From assembly GCA_020024235.1 (NCBI GenBank), contig JAHHUA010000046.1:1-12122 (forward strand): DNA of 12,122 nt. Reading direction: 5' to 3'. A program made the position numbers and the translations under genes. The notes under the pieces are model-generated. The model worked only from the letters and a program-made list of their open reading frames with translations. It did not search any database and was not told where the DNA came from. Origin of the DNA: Oscillospiraceae bacterium (GTDB lineage Bacteria > Bacillota > Clostridia > Oscillospirales > Ruminococcaceae). Positions 1-7,527 of this stretch are shown piece after piece. The number at the start of each line of letters is the position of its first letter. Positions within the stretch are counted from its first letter, which is position 1.

Positions 1-3
1 TTA

Positions 4-12
4 TGATAAAAT
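4..12 (+). promoter_or_regulatory. Possible extended -10 promoter element for comFB
   Basis: A TGA followed by TAAAAT fits an extended -10 hexamer and lies about 30 bases before the ComFB start codon. The matching -35 region would fall outside the window, so only half of the promoter can be judged. The same TGn-TAAAAT form appears in the nifJ promoter. AT-rich DNA gives such matches by chance, so the call is tentative. Confidence 0.35.
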
Positions 13-43
13 ATCAAATTTTCAAAGTAAGGTGGAAAAAATT

Positions 44-364
44 ATGAGTTATAATCAATCTCCTGTAAAACACAATTTGGAACTATCTCAGGAAAGGTCT
101 AATTTGGTGGTACATAATGCCATGGAAGATCTTGTAGTTATGAAAATCAACAGTATGGTTGAAAAATTTAATTGCTGTATGTGCGAAAAATGTATTAATG
201 ATATGGCAGCTATTGTACTTAATCATGTTCCCTGCAAATATATAGTTGCACCAAGAGAACAAATTGAATTTTTGACATCTAATTTTGTCAAAAACCCTGA
301 TGTAGATATTGATAATGAAGTAATCAGGGCAATTATGACTGTTAAAACTTATCCCAGACATTAA
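44..364 (+). CDS. comFB: ComFB-family small protein (late competence / cyclic-dinucleotide-binding family)
   Basis: This 106-residue cytosolic protein matches the ComFB family: an N-terminal helix with HNAMEDLVVMKI (residues 24-35), a cysteine cluster FNCCMCEKC (C44, C45, C47, C50), then INDMAAIVLNHVPCKYIV, which matches the family pattern C-C-DI-ALALN-LPP-YV. In Bacillus subtilis comFB lies in the comF operon and the protein is a small zinc-binding dimer; cyanobacterial relatives are reported to bind cyclic dinucleotides. The biochemical role here is unknown. A GTG at position 32 opens the same frame, but it sits inside the ribosome binding site AAGGTGG (29-35), which is spaced correctly for the ATG at 44, so I use that ATG. 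There is no comFA or comFC in the window, so a competence role is not supported by context. The family call is firm; the function is not. Confidence 0.82.
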   Translation: MSYNQSPVKHNLELSQERSNLVVHNAMEDLVVMKINSMVEKFNCCMCEKCINDMAAIVLNHVPCKYIVAPREQIEFLTSNFVKNPDVDIDNEVIRAIMTVKTYPRH

Positions 365-417
365 ATTTAAAAGGAAGTTTTATAATTTTTACACAGCCAC
401 ATAAAAAAGCAATTACC

Positions 418-464
418 AAAAGGGTTTAGAAGTCTGTACCTAATTACTGCACCCTTCTTTTTTC
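418..464 (+). terminator. Weak candidate terminator after comFB
   Basis: AAGGGT (420-425) can pair with ACCCTT (451-456), followed after one C by a run of seven Ts. The 25-base loop is large and the stem only six pairs, so this is a weak intrinsic terminator at best. Its position, just before the promoter of the next gene, fits a boundary between two transcription units. Confidence 0.35.
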
Positions 465-469
465 CCTTG

Positions 470-478
470 TGTTATAAT
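470..478 (+). promoter_or_regulatory. Extended -10 promoter for the MazG-like gene
   Basis: TGT followed by a perfect TATAAT (473-478) forms an extended -10 element 38 bases before the MazG-like start codon. No good -35 hexamer is seen at 17 base spacing, which is usual for extended -10 promoters. Transcription would begin near 485. Confidence 0.6.
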
Positions 479-516
479 TCATAACCAATTTATAAACCAA
501 ATTTAGGAGTGAAGGT

Positions 517-843
517 ATGGGGAATTTTACTGTAGAAGAAATGCTTTCCATGCAAAAAGAATTACAGGATAAATATAAAGATAAATGGGAGGCAATTTGC
601 CCTGAAACCGGAAAAAATAAATTGTTATGGATGATTGGGGAAATAGGCGAGGTTATTGATATCATTAAGAAAAACGGGGATAAAAAGCCTATTGAAAACA
701 GTGAAATAAGGCAGCATTTACTTGAGGAAATGTCAGATATTTTAATGTATTATAATGATATCCTGCTTTGCTACGGAATAAGTGAGGACGAATTGAAACA
801 GGCATATATATCAAAGTTTAAATTAAATATGAAAAGATGGTAA
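517..843 (+). CDS. MazG-like nucleotide pyrophosphohydrolase
   Basis: This 108-residue protein belongs to the all-alpha NTP pyrophosphohydrolase (MazG-like) superfamily, whose members hydrolyse nucleoside triphosphates, often non-canonical or dNTPs, to monophosphate and pyrophosphate using Mg2+. The metal-binding signature is visible: GEIGEV gives E42 and E45, and EEMSD gives E71 and D74, the two halves of the ExxE...ExxD pattern on successive helices. At this size it is a single-domain enzyme that would work as a dimer or tetramer, unlike the two-domain MazG of Escherichia coli. The ATG is preceded by AGGAG at seven bases spacing. It has its own promoter upstream and a hairpin terminator downstream, so it is monocistronic. 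The preferred substrate (dUTP, dCTP, oxidised nucleotides, or a pathway intermediate) cannot be told from the sequence. Nucleotide-pool house-cleaning is an inference from the family. Confidence 0.8.
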   Translation: MGNFTVEEMLSMQKELQDKYKDKWEAICPETGKNKLLWMIGEIGEVIDIIKKNGDKKPIENSEIRQHLLEEMSDILMYYNDILLCYGISEDELKQAYISKFKLNMKRW

Positions 844-874
844 ATAACAGTTTATCAAGCAATTATATAAAGAG

Positions 875-915
875 ATGGAGTGTGCCGAATTTCGATACAC
901 TCCGTTTTCGATTTT
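875..915 (+). terminator. Intrinsic terminator of the MazG-like gene
   Basis: GGAGTGT (877-883) pairs with ACACTCC (897-903), with a 13-base loop that can itself pair partly (CGAA/TTCG), followed by the T-rich run GTTTTCGATTTT. It begins about 30 bases after the stop codon. Confidence 0.75.
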
Positions 916-1124
916 GATGTTTTCTAAATTACTTTTTTATATAGCATTGGTATTTCGCAAAATTTTTTATGTAATTCTGAAAGAAAAATTGCAAAAGTAT
1001 ATCTAATTTGAAAGAAAAACCATTATAAAATTAAATTAACGATTATATTGGTACATAAATTTGTATATTATATAGTATTTTTGGTTTCTTTATATAAATT
1101 TTACAAATTTTAATTCAAATTCTC
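916..1124. other. AT-rich gene-free stretch upstream of the nifJ promoter
   Basis: With the terminator, promoter and leader beside it, this stretch forms the roughly 500-base gap between the MazG-like gene and nifJ. It has no convincing coding region: the longest plus-strand frame seen starts at 917, is 29 codons long and has no ribosome binding site. TGAAAGAAAAA occurs twice, at 978 and 1009, but the surroundings are so A-rich that this carries little weight. I see no tRNA or recognised RNA gene here. Confidence 0.6.
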
Positions 1125-1153
1125 TTTACATAATTGAGGAAAGATGTTAAAAT
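1125..1153 (+). promoter_or_regulatory. Strong promoter for nifJ
   Basis: TTTACA (1125-1130) and TAAAAT (1148-1153) are separated by exactly 17 bases, and TGT just before the -10 hexamer adds an extended -10 element. Transcription would start near 1160, giving nifJ a leader of about 200 nucleotides. This is consistent with the high expression expected of a central fermentation enzyme. Confidence 0.7.
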
Positions 1154-1239
1154 TTAATAGGACATTTGAAGATATAAAAATGTGAAAGATTAAATTCATC
1201 AATTACATATGAATATCTTTAGATAGAATTTCATCATGC

Positions 1240-1311
1240 AAAATTTAGGGTATCAGCACTACCCCCTAAAGCTATGCTAAGTGAAAATTCAGGGTAACAG
1301 CACTACCCCCT
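1240..1311 (+). repeat. Two tandem hairpin-forming repeats in the nifJ leader
   Basis: Two 21-base units lie at 1247-1267 and 1291-1311, a 44-base period. Each reads AGGGTA, one variable base (T in the first, A in the second), then CAGCACTACCCCCT, so they differ at a single position; the similarity extends seven bases upstream as AAAATT plus T or C. Within each unit GGGTA pairs with TACCC around a seven-base loop (TCAGCAC or ACAGCAC). The units are the only C-rich islands in a very AT-rich leader and sit between the promoter and the nifJ ribosome binding site, so they would be transcribed. They are either a cis-regulatory RNA or tandem protein-binding sites. I do not recognise the motif; it is not a TPP riboswitch, nor a Rex site of the TTGTTAA-N4-TTAACAA type. 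Confidence 0.75.
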
Positions 1312-1360
1312 GTATTGTCCAAAATTATTTTTAAAATTTAAAAGGAAGGAAATGATTATC

Positions 1361-4300
1361 ATGGCAATAAAAAGATCAATGAAAACCATGGATGGTAACA
1401 ACGCAGCCGCTCACGTGTCTTATGCATTTACTGATTTGGCTGCTATCTACCCAATTACACCATCATCCGTTATGGCTGAAGTAACAGATAAGTGGTCTGC
1501 AGAAGGTCAGAAAAACATCTTCGGTGAAAAAGTTAAAGTAGTTGAAATGCAGTCAGAAGCAGGTGCAGCCGGAACAGTGCACGGTTCTTTGGCAGCCGGT
1601 GCTTTGACTACAACATACACAGCATCACAAGGTTTGCTCCTTATGATTCCAAATATGTATAAAATAGCAGGTGAACTTCTCCCTTGCGTTATTCATGTAT
1701 CCGCAAGATGTGTAGCTTCACATGCTCTTAACATTTTCGGAGATCACTCTGATATATATGCCTGCCGCCAAACAGGTTTTGCTATGCTTTGCTCCAACTC
1801 CGCACAGGAAGTTATGGATCTTGGTGCAGTAGCACACCTTACAGCAATTAAGGGCAAAGTACCTTTCCTCCACTTCTTTGACGGATTCAGAACATCTCAT
1901 GAAATTCAGAAGATTGAAACATGGGATTACAAGGATTTGGAAGAAATGCTGGATATGGACGCTGTTGATGAATTCAGAAGACACGCTCTTAATCCTGAAC
2001 ATCCTGCACTTCGTGGTACAGCTCAAAACGGAGATATCTTCTTCCAGGCAAGAGAAGCTTGCAACAAGTACTATGATGCAATTCCTGAACTTACTCAGGA
2101 ATATATGGACAAAGTTAATGCTAAGATTGGCACAGACTACAAACTCTTCAACTACTATGGTGCAGCTGATGCTGAACATATAATTGTTGCTATGGGTTCT
2201 GTTTGTGAAACAATTGAAGAAACAATTGACTATCTTAACGCTAACGGCGGTAAATACGGTCTTGTTAAAGTAAGACTCTACAGACCTTTCTCTGCTAAAC
2301 ATCTTATCAATGCAATTCCTGCAACTGTTAAGACAATTTCTGTTTTGGACAGAACTAAAGAACCAGGCTCCTTGGGTGAACCACTCTACCTCGATGTTGT
2401 TCTTGCTCTTAAAGACAGCCAGTTCACAAGTATTCCTGTTTACTCCGGAAGATACGGTCTTGGTTCTAAGGATACAATTCCTGCAGACATCGCTGCTATC
2501 TATGAAAACGCTAAAAATTCAGCTCCTAAAAAGAGATTTACAATCGGTATCGTAGATGATGTTACAAACCTCTCTCTTGACAGAGTTAATATCGCTGATA
2601 CAACTCCTGTCGGAACAATCAGCTGTAAGTTCTGGGGTCTTGGTTCAGACGGTACTGTAGGAGCTAATAAGAACTCCATTAAGATTATCGGTGACCACAC
2701 AGACAAATATGCTCAGGCTTATTTTGCATATGACTCCAAAAAATCCGGTGGTATCACTGTTTCTCACCTGAGATTTGGTGATAAGCCAATTAAGTCAACA
2801 TACCTTATCAACAAGGCTGACTTTGTTGCTTGCCATAACCCATCTTATGTTGGCAAATATGATATGGTTTCCGACATTAAGAAGGGCGGTTCCTTCCTTC
2901 TTAACTGCGGTTGGGATATGGACGAAATCGAAAAGAGATTCCCTGCCGAAATGAAGCGTTATATTGCTGAAAATGATATTAATCTCTACACAATTGATGG
3001 TATCAGCATTGGTAAGGAAATCGGCCTCGGAAACAGAATTAACACAATTCTCCAATCTGCTTTCTTCAGCATTTCCAAGGTAATTCCTGAAGATGAAGCA
3101 ATTAAATACATGAAGGACGCTGCTACTAAGTCCTACGGCAAGAAGGGTGAAGCAGTAGTTAAGATGAACCATGACGCTATCGAAAGAGGCGCTAAGAGCT
3201 ACAAGAAGATTGAAGTTCCTGCATCTTGGAAGAATGCTGAGGGTCACTCTGAACTTCCAAAGGCAACAGGTGACAGAAAAGAACTTGTTGACTATGTTAA
3301 CAATATCCTTATCCCTGTTAATGCTCAAAAGGGTGATGATCTCCCTGTTTCTGCATTTGAAGATTATGTAATCGGTGAATTCCCAACAGGTGCAGCAGCT
3401 TACGAAAAACGTGGTATAGCTGTAGATGTTCCGTCTTGGGATCCAGAAAAGTGTTTGCAGTGTAACATTTGTTCTTATGTTTGTCCTCATGCCTGCATAA
3501 GACCTATTGCTTTGACAGAAGATGAAGCAAAGAATCTCCCTGCTGAACAAAAGACTATTGATATGAAGCAAATGCCAGGATATAAGTTTGCTATGACAAT
3601 TTCCGCTTTGGACTGCACAGGCTGTGGTTCCTGCGTAAATGTATGTCCTGAAGTTAAGGGAGTTAAGGCTCTCAGCATGGCTCCTCTTGATACACAACTT
3701 GATTCTCAGAAGGGATTTGACTACTGCACAAAAGTTGAACCTCATACTGAAGTTATTGAAAAATTCAAGGATACAACAGTTAAGGGCAGCCAGTTCAAGC
3801 AACCATTGCTGGAATTCTCCGGTGCTTGTGCAGGCTGTGGTGAAACTCCTTATGCTAAGCTCCTTACACAGGTAGCAGGCGACAGAATGTATATCGCTAA
3901 CGCAACAGGATGTTCCTCCATTTGGGGTGGTTCCGCACCTTCAACTCCTTACACAGTTAACCATGAAGGACATGGTCCTGCTTGGGCAAACTCTCTCTTT
4001 GAAGATAATGCCGAATACGGATATGGTATGTATCTTGCTCAGAACACACTCAGAAACAGACTCATTGCAAAGGTTGAAGCTTTGGCTGCTGAAACAACAA
4101 ACGATGAAATTAAAGCAGTGTGCAATAAATATCTGGAAACAGCAGCAGACGGTCATGCTAACGGTGAACCTACAAAGGCTCTTATTGCAGCTCTTGAAAA
4201 ATGTGGATGTGATAAGGCTAAGGAAATCCTCAAAGATAAAGAATTCCTTGCTAAGAAATCTGTATGGATTCTCGGTGGAGATGGCTGGGCATTCGATATC

Positions 4301-4915
4301 GGTTTTGGTGGTCTTGACCATGTTATCGCTTCCGGTGAAGATATAAACATTCTTGTATTCAATACAGAAGTTTACTCCAACACAGGTGGACAGTCTTCTA
4401 AGGCTACACCTACAGGTGCAGTTGCTCAATTTGCTGCAGCAGGTAAGGAAATTAAACAAAAAGATTTGGCTGAAATAGCTATGAGCTACGGTTATGTTTA
4501 TGTTGCTCAGGTTGCTATGGGTGCTGACTACAACCAGTGTATCAGAGCATTTGTTGAAGCTGAAAGCTACCATGGTCCATCTCTTATTATTGCTTATGCT
4601 CCATGTATTAACCATGGTACAAAGGGCGGTATGGGAATTTCCCAAACAACAATGAAGAAGGCTGTAGAAGCAGGTTACTGGCATACATTCAGATTTGACC
4701 CACGTCTTAAGGCTGAAGGTAAGAATCCGTTTATGCTGGATTCCAAGGCTCCTAAAGCTGATTACCAAGACTTCATCAAGAATGAAGTTCGTTACAGCTC
4801 ACTCACAAGAAGCTTCCCTGAAAGAGCAGAAAAACTTTTTGTTGCTGCTCAGGAAGCTGCAACAGAAAAGTATGACAAGCTTGTTAAAAAGGCAAAACCA
4901 TACGATGCTGAATAA
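1361..4915 (+). CDS. nifJ: Pyruvate:ferredoxin (flavodoxin) oxidoreductase
   Basis: This cytosolic enzyme oxidises pyruvate with CoA to acetyl-CoA and CO2, passing electrons to ferredoxin; in fermenting anaerobes this feeds acetate/butyrate formation and H2 production. The 1184-residue single chain is the usual length of the fused homodimeric form. In order: the pyrimidine-binding domain with YPITPSS (Y30, T33), catalytic glutamate E66 and pyruvate-contacting R116; the CoA and middle domains; the EKR region (682-684); a two-cluster ferredoxin domain with C698/C701/C704/C708 and C752/C755/C758/C762; and the TPP/Mg domain with GDG (D974) and N1007. The proximal cluster ligands are C823, C826, C851 and C1082. 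T33, E66 and R116 match T31, E64 and R114 of the Desulfovibrio africanus enzyme with a constant offset of two. The ATG at 1352 is only one base after AAGGAAGGA (1342-1350), so the in-frame ATG at 1361, spaced ten bases and giving MAIKRSMKTMDGN, is preferred. It stands alone between its promoter and terminator. Confidence 0.97.
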   Translation: MAIKRSMKTMDGNNAAAHVSYAFTDLAAIYPITPSSVMAEVTDKWSAEGQKNIFGEKVKVVEMQSEAGAAGTVHGSLAAGALTTTYTASQGLLLMIPNMYKIAGELLPCVIHVSARCVASHALNIFGDHSDIYACRQTGFAMLCSNSAQEVMDLGAVAHLTAIKGKVPFLHFFDGFRTSHEIQKIETWDYKDLEEMLDMDAVDEFRRHALNPEHPALRGTAQNGDIFFQAREACNKYYDAIPELTQEYMDKVNAKIGTDYKLFNYYGAADAEHIIVAMGSVCETIEETIDYLNANGGKYGLVKVRLYRPFSAKHLINAIPATVKTISVLDRTKEPGSLGEPLYLDVVLALKDSQFTSIPVYSGRYGLGSKDTIPADIAAIYENAKNSAPKKRFTIGIVDDVTNLSLDRVNIADTTPVGTISCKFWGLGSDGTVGANKNSIKIIGDHTDKYAQAYFAYDSKKSGGITVSHLRFGDKPIKSTYLINKADFVACHNPSYVGKYDMVSDIKKGGSFLLNCGWDMDEIEKRFPAEMKRYIAENDINLYTIDGISIGKEIGLGNRINTILQSAFFSISKVIPEDEAIKYMKDAATKSYGKKGEAVVKMNHDAIERGAKSYKKIEVPASWKNAEGHSELPKATGDRKELVDYVNNILIPVNAQKGDDLPVSAFEDYVIGEFPTGAAAYEKRGIAVDVPSWDPEKCLQCNICSYVCPHACIRPIALTEDEAKNLPAEQKTIDMKQMPGYKFAMTISALDCTGCGSCVNVCPEVKGVKALSMAPLDTQLDSQKGFDYCTKVEPHTEVIEKFKDTTVKGSQFKQPLLEFSGACAGCGETPYAKLLTQVAGDRMYIANATGCSSIWGGSAPSTPYTVNHEGHGPAWANSLFEDNAEYGYGMYLAQNTLRNRLIAKVEALAAETTNDEIKAVCNKYLETAADGHANGEPTKALIAALEKCGCDKAKEILKDKEFLAKKSVWILGGDGWAFDIGFGGLDHVIASGEDINILVFNTEVYSNTGGQSSKATPTGAVAQFAAAGKEIKQKDLAEIAMSYGYVYVAQVAMGADYNQCIRAFVEAESYHGPSLIIAYAPCINHGTKGGMGISQTTMKKAVEAGYWHTFRFDPRLKAEGKNPFMLDSKAPKADYQDFIKNEVRYSSLTRSFPERAEKLFVAAQEAATEKYDKLVKKAKPYDAE

Positions 4916-4933
4916 TCGGAAAATTCCGTTTAA

Positions 4934-4969
4934 AAATACACTCCATGCTTTGGCATGGGGTGTATTTTT
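4934..4969 (+). terminator. Strong intrinsic terminator of nifJ
   Basis: A 15-pair stem, 4934-4948 with 4953-4967, with one T-G wobble and a four-base TTTG loop, ends in a T run. The A run on the other side would let it also stop transcription from the right. It lies 18 bases after the nifJ stop codon. Confidence 0.9.
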
Positions 4970-5054
4970 ATATGTAAATTTAAAATTACTCATTTAGTAA
5001 GTTATTTAACAAAATAATATTATTTTAATTAATATAAATATTAGGGTGTTATCA

Positions 5055-5083
5055 TTGACTTTTAGGAGAATTTATCATATAAT
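5055..5083 (+). promoter_or_regulatory. Near-consensus promoter for secD-secF
   Basis: TTGACT (5055-5060) and TATAAT (5078-5083) are spaced by exactly 17 bases, only one mismatch from the sigma-A consensus. Transcription would start near 5090, giving secD a leader of about 87 nucleotides. Confidence 0.85.
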
Positions 5084-5099
5084 AAACTGTACGAATGCT

Positions 5100-5149
5100 G
5101 AATTTTATCATTAATATTATGACTTATCAGATATAAAAAGATAAAATTC
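5100..5149 (+). repeat. Ten-base inverted repeat in the secD leader
   Basis: GAATTTTATC (5100-5109) is exactly complementary to GATAAAATTC (5140-5149), with 30 bases between. It lies in the untranslated leader, just before the secD ribosome binding site at 5164-5170, which it does not cover. The arms are AT-rich, so the stem is weak and may be chance. Confidence 0.4.
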
Positions 5150-5176
5150 CATAAAATAAATATTGGAGGATTGCAC

Positions 5177-6580
5177 ATGAAGAAAGTGGGGAAATCCGTA
5201 TTTTTTATAGTTGCTTTGCTTATAGTGCTTGTTACAACATTGGCATTTACCGGCATAAGCACTGAGTACGGAGATGTTACAACTACTTACGTTAGAGGAG
5301 CAGGCGACATTCGTTGGGGTACAGATATTCGTGGAGGCGTTGATGTTACATTTTGTCCACCTGATGATTACGATGCTGCCGATAATGAAATGAGACAAGC
5401 AGAATCAATTATTAAAATGCGTTTGGTAAACCTGGGTATTACTGACTATGAGGTTTACACAGATTTTAGCAAGGACAGAATTATTGTTCGTTTCCCTTGG
5501 AAGTCAGAAGAAAAGAATTTTGACCCTCAGGCTGCCATTGCAGAACTTGGTGAAACTGCCAGTCTTACATTCCGTCAAGGTGCTGAAAGAGATCCTGAAA
5601 CAGGAGCTCCTACAGGTGAAACTTTGGAAAATGTTTTGGTTAACGGTTCAGATGTAGAAGAAGCTTACGCTTCTGTAGACCCTGAAAAAAACATATACCT
5701 TGTATCTCTTAAATTTACAGAAGAAGGAAGAGAAAAATTTGCTAAGGCTACTGAAATCTGTCTTAATAAACAAATGTCAATTTGGATGGATGATAAAATG
5801 CTTTCTGCCCCTGTAGTAAGAGCTCATATTACAGAAGGTCAAGCTACAATAGAAGGAAACTTCACTCCCGAAGAGGCTGCAGCTTTGGCTGAAAAGATTA
5901 ATGCAGGTGCATTGCCGTTTAAACTCCAGACAGAAAATTATAATACTTTGTCCCCTACACTTGGTATGGGTGCTAAAGATGCTATGGTTAAAGCCGGCAT
6001 TATTGCTTTTATTTTGATTTCACTGTTTATCATTATTATATACAGGCTTCCAGGAGCAGTTGCATCTATTGCACTTTTGGGACAAGTTGGTTTAATGATT
6101 GCTTCTATTACAGGATTCTTCCCGGCATTCAGAAGCTTTACATTGACACTTCCCGGTATTGCAGGTATTATTCTTGCAATAGGTTTTGGTGTTGACGCAA
6201 ACATCATTACAGCAGAACGAATTAAAGAAGAACTCAAAGCAGGAAAGTCAGTAGAAAATGCTATTAATTCAGGTTTCAGCAGAGCATTTACAGCTATTTT
6301 TGACGGTAATGTAACAGTTGTATTTGTAGCTATTATACTTATGGGCGCATTTGGACCTACAAACAGTATGTTTGCTAAGATTCTTTCACCTGTATTTACA
6401 TGGTTTGGCCCTGCTACAGCCGGTGCTATTTACTCATTCGGATTTACACTTTTGGTAGGTGTTATTTTGAACTTGGTAATGGGTGTACTCTGTTCCAGAC
6501 TTATGCTCACATCACTTGCTAAATTTAAATTCTGCCAAAATCCAGCTTTATACGGAGGTGCTAAAAATGAAAACTTATAA
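5177..6580 (+). CDS. secD: Protein translocase subunit SecD
   Basis: SecD is a polytopic RND-superfamily membrane protein that, with SecF, uses proton motive force to help pull secreted proteins through SecYEG on the outer face of the membrane. The 467-residue sequence has a first membrane helix at about 8-26, the extracytoplasmic P1 region (about 30-250), then five hydrophobic segments between about 270 and 445. Conserved SecD motifs are visible: WGTDIRGG (47-54, usually GLDLRGG), INAGALPFKL (241-250), and GFGVDANIITAERIKEEL (337-354), with D340 the membrane-embedded acidic residue implicated in proton use. It is shorter than the 615-residue E. coli protein, as usual in Gram-positives. A TTG at 5171 opens the frame earlier, but the ATG at 5177, six bases after TGGAGGA, is the natural start. 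Its 3' end overlaps secF by 14 bases, implying translational coupling. Confidence 0.96.
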   Translation: MKKVGKSVFFIVALLIVLVTTLAFTGISTEYGDVTTTYVRGAGDIRWGTDIRGGVDVTFCPPDDYDAADNEMRQAESIIKMRLVNLGITDYEVYTDFSKDRIIVRFPWKSEEKNFDPQAAIAELGETASLTFRQGAERDPETGAPTGETLENVLVNGSDVEEAYASVDPEKNIYLVSLKFTEEGREKFAKATEICLNKQMSIWMDDKMLSAPVVRAHITEGQATIEGNFTPEEAAALAEKINAGALPFKLQTENYNTLSPTLGMGAKDAMVKAGIIAFILISLFIIIIYRLPGAVASIALLGQVGLMIASITGFFPAFRSFTLTLPGIAGIILAIGFGVDANIITAERIKEELKAGKSVENAINSGFSRAFTAIFDGNVTVVFVAIILMGAFGPTNSMFAKILSPVFTWFGPATAGAIYSFGFTLLVGVILNLVMGVLCSRLMLTSLAKFKFCQNPALYGGAKNENL

Positions 6581-7481
6581 TTTTGTAGGTCATAAAAAGA
6601 TTTATTTTAGTATTTCCATATTAATTTTAGTTGCCTGCATTGTTTGTGCATCAATTTTTGGAATTAAATTGGATATTCAGTTTAAAGGTGGTTCCATTAT
6701 CACTTATAATTATGAAGGCACAATAAATCAAAACGAATTTAAATCTGAAATAGAAAATATTTTAGGTGAAAAAGTATCTGTTCAAAAAACTAAAAATGCT
6801 ATTACAGGTTCCGATAACTTTGTGGTTTCTCTTGCGGCTGCAAAGGGTATTGATTCTGAAAAACAAATAGAACTTACAGATAAAATTGAAAGCAAGTATG
6901 CAGAAAATAAATTGGAAACTCTTTCTATTAACATTGTAGACCCTACAATTGGAAAGGAATTTCTTTATAAATGTATTGTAGCTGTTGGTTTTGCAGCACT
7001 TCTTATGATTATTTATGTTGGATTTAGGTTTAAATCCATTGGCGGTGTTTCTGCGGGTGTAATGGCAGTTATTGCTTTACTCCATGATATTATGGTAGTT
7101 TTTGCAACATTTGTTATTTTGCGAATACCACTTAACGACAGCTTTATAGCAGTTGTTTTGACAATTCTTGGTTACTCACTTAATGACACAATCGTTATTT
7201 ATGACCGTGTTCGTGAAAATAAGAAGATTTACGGAAATCACTACACAATCGGCGAACTTGTAAACATGAGTGTTTCCCAATGTTTAAGTCGTTCTATTGC
7301 AACTACTGCAACAACAATTATGTCAATGGTTGTAGTATGTATAATGGCTTCCATTTACAATGTAAGCTCTATTCTGACATTTGCATTCCCAATGATTATC
7401 GGTATGATTTCAGGTGTTTATTCATCTATTTGTATTGCAGGTCCATTGTGGGTTATGTGGCAGGAAAGAGAAAAGAAATAG
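6567..7481 (+). CDS. secF: Protein translocase subunit SecF
   Basis: SecF is the partner of SecD in the membrane complex that assists Sec-dependent export. The 304-residue protein has a first membrane helix (about 12-32), the SecF motif LDIQFKGGS (35-43), an extracytoplasmic region to about 130, and five further membrane segments, including LLHDIMVVF (171-179) and GYSLNDTIVIYDRVREN (202-218), both diagnostic of SecF. The start at 6567 lies seven bases after GGAGGTG, which is inside the end of secD; starts farther upstream in the frame run deep into secD and lack the family's N-terminus. Length is normal for an independent SecF. The two genes share the promoter at 5055-5083 and the terminator after secF. 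Confidence 0.96.
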   Translation: MKTYNFVGHKKIYFSISILILVACIVCASIFGIKLDIQFKGGSIITYNYEGTINQNEFKSEIENILGEKVSVQKTKNAITGSDNFVVSLAAAKGIDSEKQIELTDKIESKYAENKLETLSINIVDPTIGKEFLYKCIVAVGFAALLMIIYVGFRFKSIGGVSAGVMAVIALLHDIMVVFATFVILRIPLNDSFIAVVLTILGYSLNDTIVIYDRVRENKKIYGNHYTIGELVNMSVSQCLSRSIATTATTIMSMVVVCIMASIYNVSSILTFAFPMIIGMISGVYSSICIAGPLWVMWQEREKK

Positions 7482-7495
7482 CTTTAAAAACAAAC

Positions 7496-7527
7496 AAACC
7501 TCCTCTGATTTTTTCAGGGGAGGTTTT
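7496..7527. terminator. Bidirectional terminator between secF and the methyltransferase gene
   Basis: A 13-pair stem, AAACCTCCTCTGA (7496-7508) with its complement at 7514-7526 (one T-G wobble), has a five-T loop. On the plus strand it ends in TTTT, and on the minus strand it is followed by GTTTGTTTTT, so it can end both converging operons. It starts 15 bases after the secF stop. Confidence 0.85.

Noticed and set aside
917..1006. A 29-codon plus-strand open frame encoding a hydrophobic, basic peptide, toxin-like in composition
   Set aside because: No ribosome binding site, no promoter, and it begins in the T tail of a terminator; hydrophobic short frames are expected by chance in AT-rich DNA.
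978..1019. Direct repeat TGAAAGAAAAA at 978 and 1009
   Set aside because: A-rich low-complexity sequence; similar matches are expected by chance here.
1240..1311. CRISPR array interpretation of the nifJ leader repeats
   Set aside because: Only two units, the single 23-base spacer is too short, there are no cas genes, and the position in a promoter-proximal leader fits regulation better.
2795..3802. A long minus-strand open frame (335 codons) antisense to nifJ
   Set aside because: It is the shadow of the strongly biased codon use in nifJ; composition is unlike a real protein and there is no ribosome binding site support.
3941..4768. A second long minus-strand open frame (275 codons) antisense to nifJ
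   Set aside because: Same reason: antisense shadow of a confidently identified gene, with no family resemblance.
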